From assembly GCA_010093605.1 (NCBI GenBank), contig MU004181.1, positions 2,820,215 through 2,884,214 of the forward strand: a DNA stretch of 64,000 bases, read 5' to 3'. Below are positions 58,152 through 64,000 of this stretch, piece by piece. The position numbers were made by a program, and so were the translations under genes. Source of the stretch: Lophium mytilinum. Taxonomy: Eukaryota > Ascomycota > Dothideomycetes > Mytilinidiales > Mytilinidiaceae. The notes under the pieces are model-generated. The model worked only from the letters and a program-made list of their open reading frames with translations. It had not been told where the DNA came from and ran no database searches. How positions within the stretch are numbered: the stretch's first letter is position 1; each line of letters begins with the position of its first letter.

Positions 58152-59746
58152 ATTACTAGCGTATAAACTAATATTACTACTACCTATTATATAAGAAATT
58201 AGCTAATTAGACGCATTTATTTAGGTTAGCTTCCGCTAGCTTATAAAATAAGTAAGGAAAATTAAAACTCTATAGATAATATTAATTTTATATCTACCTA
58301 CTTTATATATATAAAACTAATACTAAAAGTCTATTAATTTATTTAAAAATAACTAGAAAATATAGCTAATAGTTACTACTATAATTTATACTACTTACTT
58401 TCTACCTATAAGTAATAGCGTCTAAAATATATTAGTTATAAAAAGCAGAGCTAAAAAAATAGAAGTCTCTAGAGGTATTAGGCCCTAAATTAAGGCTAGC
58501 TAGGCTAGCCACCTCTATAGGGCTATATTTCTCTACTAATAATGCCCTCTTATTCTCTCCTCTATTAATAATACTCTTCTTTCTTTCTCTATTATTATTA
58601 ATTGCACGTTCTATATTACTAGTAACCTTACTAAGAGTTCTACTATGCTTAGCGCCCTTAGTTACCTTAGTTTAAACGTAAGACGGCCGCTTAGAGTCTC
58701 TCTATATCTTTTCTATATTAGTAATTACCCTCTTATAGTATAGTTAATTAGTAGTATAGTAAAACGCCTATAGCTTCTTATAGTTACTTACTATTTAAGT
58801 AGAATCTATTATAGCCTAAATAGAAATTACTAGGCCCTATATAAAGGCCTTAAATAACTCTCTCTATTCTACTATTATCCTCTTAATTTAAGCCTTAGCC
58901 TTAGCTATATAGCGCCTCTCTCTCTTATCTATATAAGTAATTTAACGCTTCTTAACCTCTTAACACATGCGGTATATAGCTATAAACCCCCCGCAGCGTA
59001 GAGGTTCTCTACTAGACCTCTACTAAGACCGCGGCGCCTCCTCTAGTATATTAATATTATTAATTCCTCTCTTTATACTAATTAAGCGCGTAAGATTAAT
59101 AATAATAGCCTACTGCTAGCTATTATAGGTTTATACCTTAGGCAGGCCTTAAAGCTTTTTTTTAATTATCTTATTTATATCTACCGCCTTTATAATAAAG
59201 ATATTAAGCTACTATAGATACTTATTATCTCTCTATACTATTCTAGTCTTCTCTTTCTTACCCTTTTAGATAGTAATTCTCTTATTAATTTTATTCTTTA
59301 ACTAATTATATCTATTATAGAAGTTATAGCCGCGCTCTATATAGCCTATAAGCTTATTTATTATTACTACTATTCTCTTTATATATACCTTAAGCTAACG
59401 CTTATAGGCCTAGTAGTAGTACTAGTTTAGTAGCTTAATAAAGTAGAGCTACTCGGCCGGCCTTAATTACTTACGTATCTCTAGAGAAACAACATTATAA
59501 AAGGGTAGAAAAACTATTAAGGTATTTTTATTCTTTACCTTAGGGTACTCTTAAGTCTATAGAATATTATCTATATTATTATCTAGCTTAATAAGCTCTA
59601 GCTATTTATTCGCGTTAATCTTATAGAGCGCGCGGTAAGGCTCTAGGGCCTATAGAGAAGCCTATAGAGGCTATAGAGGTATTACTAAAGGCTTAGAGTA
59701 AGAAATAATTAGATAGAAGAGTAGCAGCGCGTATTATAGAACTGCG

Positions 59747-59800
59747 TATAGCTATAGAACTATATATAGCTATAGAACTCTATATAGCTATAAAACTCTA
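59747..59800. repeat. Three 18-bp tandem copies inside the RIP block
   Basis: TATAGCTATAGAACTCTA with one- or two-base differences, three copies: 59747-59764, 59765-59782, 59783-59800. Confidence 0.85.
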
Positions 59801-60487
59801 GGCATAGTATTAAGAAGAGAGGAAATATTAGGCTAGTAAGAGAATATTATAATATAATAAAAATTAAGGTTTATATAGAGATTATAAGAATTTAAGGCAG
59901 AAGCTAATAATAGATTATAATAGGGTAATTTTACTACTAATAAAATAGTATATAGATCTTCCTTCTCTTAAATATTTAGTTAAGGGCTTTCTATAATATT
60001 TCTACGCCTTCTACTTTCTCTCCTCTCTCTATATTATTAGCCGGCCGTTTTTATTAAAAATAGTATTAAAAATATAAATCTTATTATATATTTAACCTTC
60101 TATATAGCCTTAGGCCTCCTTTATAGCCTTATATATAGCCTTAGGCCTTAATTATAGTATAGGTAATTATAATATAAGAAAGTTAAGAATTCTTAGAAGA
60201 ATCTATAGATTATTAGGGCTATAATAAGATAGAACGGGCTAGTAGCCTTATCTTAGCGGCGCCTTACTATATACGGCCTATATAAGCTGCCTTAATTAGA
60301 GACCTTATTTAAGGTCTCCGGGCATGCAGGCCTTACGCTAGGTATGCCGCTAACTAGGGGGCCCCCTACTAGTGGGCATTTTGTAAAAATTTGTAAATAC
60401 TAAGCTAACTAGGGGCCTGCAGTAGCTTAAGCCTTATTACACTAATTTATGTGGCGAATTTCCTCCTACGGCCGTGCGATTCGTCTC

Positions 60488-60498
60488 TGAAATCCGTC
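60488..60498 (-). repeat. Right terminal inverted repeat
   Basis: TGAAATCCGTC followed by TA; inverse match to 56488-56498. Confidence 0.65.
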
Positions 60499-62565
60499 TA
60501 TTTGTTTCGTACTCAGCCACGTCATATTGCGACTGCTGATTGCGAAAGCGCCCAACTCTACACCTTACAGGCCATGTTTACAGCGTCTAGTCCCCTCAAA
60601 TCTCCTGCTTGCTGTCCAGAGCACGCCTTTGCGTTGCTAATTTCTGTACACCGCGTTCCTCTAACATGCAATTGCTGCTTCCTGGTCCTCTGCTCTTAGT
60701 TATTGCTATTCTACAACTTCTTCATTCTACGCCGCTCGCTCGGAACACTTGTCTACCAATAGCGTCGCTCGCAGATATGCCCAGGCGCTGTCCAGTTGCG
60801 AGCCGTGGATGATGCTATCTTCAAGACGCTACCGGGTCCCTGACTTTCCGGTCGGGCTTCTCGCACACTAGGCCTTCACTCCACGTGACATGCCACCGGG
60901 CAAAGATCCATTTCGGGAGTGTGAATATCCTTTCTTACCACTCTAGTCGGAGGGATCGATCGTGAATCCGCGAATCTCCTTCACTCTACCCTTATTGCTG
61001 TCTTGAATTGAGGTTTCTGATATATTTGGAAGTTGACACGACACGTGACTATTCTCGTCTCGATCGAGTTGCAACTCCACCTCCGCTCTTCCTCCCCAAA
61101 TTCAATAACGATTTTAGCTTCAAACATATCAGGCACCCTAAGAGGCTAGGATACTAGACGACATGAATCAATAGCAAAGACTTCTAGAACCTTACGCTAA
61201 CGACTTATTAGTGTATATCCAACGCCGTGTCTGGTCCTTCCGCTGTCAGAATCTGGGCCTGTACCCAGCGAAAGGAGAGGGGAAATGCAAAAATGCAATC
61301 CCCATCCATGCTGCCAGCGGGGATCGAACTCCAACTAAGAAAAAAAATGGCAAAACGTAGCCACCCTGCTACCACTGCGCTACTACACCGTAGAGTCGCA
61401 ATATTTTACGGGATCGCTGAGTGGCTACGTTTCTCTGTTTGTTAATATGAAAGATGCTCAGAAATAATAGTTTTGTAAGGTATCATCTAAGGTTGGACCC
61501 TGAAAATCTGAGATCATAACAAACACTCGCCATCACGTGTTGCCTGCGCCTTCCCTATCCTTCTAAATCCCTTTCGCCGTTCCAACTCGCACTTCTCAAT
61601 GTACAAGGATTTTACTTTGGCGAGCTGTACGTGAGACGTCTTGAATACTATGAAATACATCAGCTGTGGTCGGGCGCGAGGCTATAGATACCGTCGAGTT
61701 TGCTCTCGACGTATCGCTCGCCTTTTGGACCTCGGGGAGAAAAGGTTCGGTCGTCAAAATGGGGGACATTGGGGACATTAGTGCAGGGGGCCTCAAGTAA
61801 GAAAACGACATGGCAGACCCGATTTTACAGATTTCGGGTAGGTACGACTTCAGTCCGGAATCAAGTTCACCGCTAAAAACTCTATTGTTGAGGGCGCTAT
61901 TTGGGTTCTTTTGCTTTTCTCCACAACATTTGGTTTCTTCGCAGATTACCTAGACCATAGAGTGACGGTAGGAACCAGTGGTGTATCCGTGGGAACTCTT
62001 CTCCCACTGCTTATTATGCGTTCAATATCTCTAGGTGAATCTGTAATGATTGGTCGCATGTCTAGAACTGTGGAAAGTCGTCCAATGCTGCTTGGGAGGG
62101 TCTCGTAAGTGTGGAAGTCGTTCCAAACAAAGATTTTTCATATAGACTCAGTTATGAGAGAGCACATAACTGGCGTCAAAGGAATAATGGAGACGAAACG
62201 GGGTTGCAATCTTCAGTGAGTCTAAAAGGAGAGATCGCTTATCGACGGTCCTATAGATACGGCAGCCTTTCACGATATCATCATGAGTTAATCAGGTGGA
62301 TATAATTGGCCGAGCTCCGAGTTACTTCGTCACCGCTTCACTTAACTACTCCTCACCTCACGCGGGCCGGGTGTCCACGATCTGGCTACCTCTCCTGAGC
62401 TTCCACAGGCTTGACAACCTCATTCTCTTTCCCTCTCTGTGCCACCGGCTTCGAAGCTCCGAAGCTCTAAACTTGCTCCAACTTCTAATGAGGTGGTCAA
62501 GGTGTCGAGCGAGAGCTAAGAGGGCTTGGAACAACTCCAGATCTCATGTTGTTAACGACCGTGCC
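60499..62565. other. Gene-poor region right of the RIP block
   Basis: About 2.1 kb of normal base composition. Short open frames without family features. One tRNA-like relic near 61,310-61,392. The last part is the promoter of the pentapeptide-like gene. Confidence 0.5.
61308..61392 (-). ncRNA. tRNA-like relic (decayed)
   Basis: On the minus strand an A-box-like TAGCGCAGTGGTAGC and, about 40 bp on, a B-box-like GTTCGATCC occur with the spacing of a tRNA gene. The T stem pairs at only two of five positions and the 5' and 3' acceptor strands do not pair, and a run of eight T lies in the variable region. It is a pseudogene or tRNA-derived relic rather than a working tRNA. Confidence 0.3.
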
Positions 62566-64000
62566 ATGAACCAACAGCTCGAACTTCCTCCTCCATGTGA
62601 AGCCCAAGTCGACGAACCGTCAACCATGGGATCTGACAGAAACTGGATCTCGGAGCCTATTCGACTCCCTGCCGCCACTCCGAAGCCCGAGCATATAGTG
62701 GATGTGTCCCCTGAATCCCTCGCTCGGTTCTACGACATTCTGAAAGGAAGCTTCCTCACCCTGCTTGCGGACCTCGACCTTGACCTCGAGCCATCACAAA
62801 AGGAGGAAATTGCGGATCGCTTGCTGGCCTGGCCTCCTTCAGATTCCGGAGAGACGATCATATACGACGAGGCCAATGGAAGTGCGATTAACTCAATAAT
62901 GAAGAAGACGTGGCATACTGCGCTCACAAGATGCAGCAAGTGGGTTGGAGGATATCCCATTGAGAGCTTCGTCCCTGAGGTCATACCGGCTGAGGAAGAT
63001 AACAAGACTTCCGTCTCATGGAGCTTTCCTGGGAAGAGGTATGGTTTCCTTACCTCCTTTTCAATCATCTTGCTAATAAAAGGCCTATTTAGCTTGCTCA
63101 AAGTCAGACAAGGTCAACTGGAACTACTAGATTCTTCGATCGAACTTACATTCAAGAACTTCGAGACATCAAACTCAAGCCTGACCCTTTGCAAATGGGA
63201 GAAAGTCGATTTGAGGAATGTTTCTTTCACGGATTGCAAATTCGAGAACACCCGCTTTTGCAACGTTCACCTTGCCGATGTGGCGTTCGTCAAAGTCAAC
63301 TTCTCGAACTGCACGCTTGAAAACATCCACATGGCATACACTACAGTCGAGGATGCTCTCATTGAAGATTCAAAATTTCGCGGTCTATCATGGCACCACA
63401 ATACACTTAAGGACGTCGAGTTCTTCAATGTTGAACATGAGCATGTCATGTGGGCAGACATGCAGTTCAGTAAGACTGTGTTTCGGAATATCCAGGCCTC
63501 CAAGACATGCCTTTCCAATGCAAACCTACTCGATCAGTTTGTTGGACCCGCCCATGGACCCAGGGAGGATCTCGCGTCTTATTCTCAGGAGAAGACTGCG
63601 GAAGACACATCATCAGTATCGAGTTACCTTTCGGCGTTAGAAGAATCTCCGGAGAAGTCATGTCTTTCCGGGGAGCCGTCAAACGCCCCTACGCTTCCGC
63701 ATGCTATCCCAGAGGCTAAAAGGCCAATGCCACTGATTGCAAAAAACATACCTAAAGACGAATCTAGCGCTTCGAGTGCTTTGCACACTGGTGAAGACTC
63801 CAATCCAAAGGTGGCAACTAGAACTTCATCGTCTAAGGAAAAAGAAAAATCACATCCTCTGGTTCCGAGCCTGCCCATCTCTGTTATAAATGCAAAACTC
63901 CCGACAGAGAAGACGGTCTCCAAAAATATAGGTTATCCCAACATCTACGGCGAGGAAGCGTTTCTTGGAATATGGGCCCGAGGAATTACAGTGGTGAAAG
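62566..64000 (+). CDS. Pentapeptide-like beta-helix repeat protein (cut by window end)
   Basis: Exon 1 62566-63038 and exon 2 from 63093 to the end of the window, joined in phase (AG donor, TTTAG acceptor); about 460 codons are visible and the stop is missing. The start at 62566 (MNQQLELP) is one of three in-frame ATGs. After a mixed N-terminus comes a run of about 20 five-residue coils at about 190-310: FKNFETSNSSL, WEKVDLRNVSFTDCKFEN, FCNVHLADVAFVKVNFSN, FRGLSWHHNTLKDVEFFN, WADMQFSKTVFRNIQ and LSNANLL. The pattern, with F, L or V every five residues and N, D or S next to it, matches a quadrilateral beta-helix of the pentapeptide class. A Ser/Lys-rich linker follows. Function unknown; no such role is established for fungal members. 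Confidence 0.65.
   Translation, partial: MNQQLELPPPCEAQVDEPSTMGSDRNWISEPIRLPAATPKPEHIVDVSPESLARFYDILKGSFLTLLADLDLDLEPSQKEEIADRLLAWPPSDSGETIIYDEANGSAINSIMKKTWHTALTRCSKWVGGYPIESFVPEVIPAEEDNKTSVSWSFPGKRYGFLTSFSIILLIKGLFSLLKVRQGQLELLDSSIELTFKNFETSNSSLTLCKWEKVDLRNVSFTDCKFENTRFCNVHLADVAFVKVNFSNCTLENIHMAYTTVEDALIEDSKFRGLSWHHNTLKDVEFFNVEHEHVMWADMQFSKTVFRNIQASKTCLSNANLLDQFVGPAHGPREDLASYSQEKTAEDTSSVSSYLSALEESPEKSCLSGEPSNAPTLPHAIPEAKRPMPLIAKNIPKDESSASSALHTGEDSNPKVATRTSSSKEKEKSHPLVPSLPISVINAKLPTEKTVSKNIGYPNIYGEEAFLGIWARGITVVK

Larger units (their letters stand above)
56488..60498. mobile_element. RIP-degraded DNA transposon, about 4.0 kb, TIR and TA flanks
   Basis: From about 56,560 to 60,430 the sequence collapses to TA-rich text crowded with TAG, TAT and TTA, with very few CA or TG dinucleotides, on both strands. 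This is the mark of repeat-induced point mutation. The ends are not converted: GACGGATTTCA at 56488-56498 is matched in inverse by TGAAATCCGTC at 60488-60498. Each end is flanked by TA (56486-56487 and 60499-60500), the target-site duplication of Tc1/mariner-Fot1/pogo-type elements. Subterminal sequences also partly match in inverse (GCACGGC near 56,519 and GCCGTGC near 60,471). No reading frame survives, so the transposase family cannot be named. Confidence 0.7.

Noticed and set aside
56540-60440. AT-rich block as a centromere or replication origin
   Set aside because: Only about 4 kb, bounded by a matching inverted end pair and TA duplications, which fit a RIP-mutated transposon better.
1-64000. 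CRISPR array, prophage, integron or plasmid features
   Set aside because: The window is intron-bearing fungal nuclear DNA; no regularly spaced direct repeats or prokaryotic operon structure were seen.

Overview
The window is nuclear DNA of a filamentous ascomycete (Pezizomycotina). The evidence is intron-bearing genes with short GT-AG introns (mostly 46-60 nt), well-spaced genes on both strands, and families typical of this group: EFR3, AIM11, a DUF7053-like protein, and F-box-like proteins with an LPxELR core. A roughly 4 kb block is turned into TA-rich sequence in the way repeat-induced point mutation (RIP) does. A dothideomycete is my guess; the sequence does not settle the class.

Layout, left half. 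0.6-2.8 kb: secreted type-B carboxylesterase (8 exons, -). 3.6-6.0 kb: fungal protein of unknown function carrying one apparent frameshift (-). 6.6-8.9 kb: SLC4/BOR1-type anion transporter (-). 9.6-13.1 kb: EFR3, plasma-membrane anchor of PI4-kinase (-). 14.3-15.1 kb: F-box-like protein (+). 17.1-17.7 kb: small secreted Tyr/Thr/Lys-repeat protein (-). 19.1-19.3 kb: 77-aa membrane protein (-). 20.3-20.8 kb: AIM11 (+). 21.2-21.7 kb: MoaE-type molybdopterin synthase large subunit (-). 22.6-23.8 kb: multi-pass membrane protein (-). 24.4-24.9 kb: GNAT acetyltransferase (+). 25.4-28.1 kb: 820-aa F-box-like protein (+) whose 3' end was copied in a perfect 120-bp tandem duplication, followed by a decayed ~106-bp tandem repeat. 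29.0-30.7 kb: mitochondrial membrane/TPR-like protein (-), divergent from a NOP6-like nucleolar RRM protein (31.0-32.2 kb, +).

Layout, right half. 33.7-34.9 kb: secreted VPS62-domain protein (+). 35.7-41.6 kb: 1,786-aa protein joining an apparent nucleotidyltransferase fold to ankyrin repeats (+). 42.2-43.2 kb: M50-like membrane metallopeptidase (-). 43.7-45.3 kb: unknown protein with an internal duplication (-). 46.4-47.0 kb: MAPEG protein (+). 47.1-48.3 kb: ADP-ribosylglycohydrolase (-). 50.1-51.3 kb: secreted GH16 beta-glucanase with a 16-nt micro-exon (+). 51.6-52.5 kb: SAM methyltransferase (-). 53.1-54.2 kb: F-box-like protein (-). 55.0-56.2 kb: DUF7053-like protein (-). 56.5-60.5 kb: RIP-degraded DNA transposon with matching ends and TA duplications. 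62.6 kb to the edge: beta-helical pentapeptide-like repeat protein (+, cut by the window end).

The genes are a mix of housekeeping and accessory functions and do not form a pathway or a secondary-metabolite cluster. The points most worth following are the nucleotidyltransferase-ankyrin protein, the RIP-killed TA-flanked element, the eukaryotic pentapeptide-like repeat protein, the 120-bp duplication at a stop codon, and the frameshifted gene at 4.5 kb. Exon boundaries were derived by hand from splice signals, reading-frame phase and family resemblance; no search was run.
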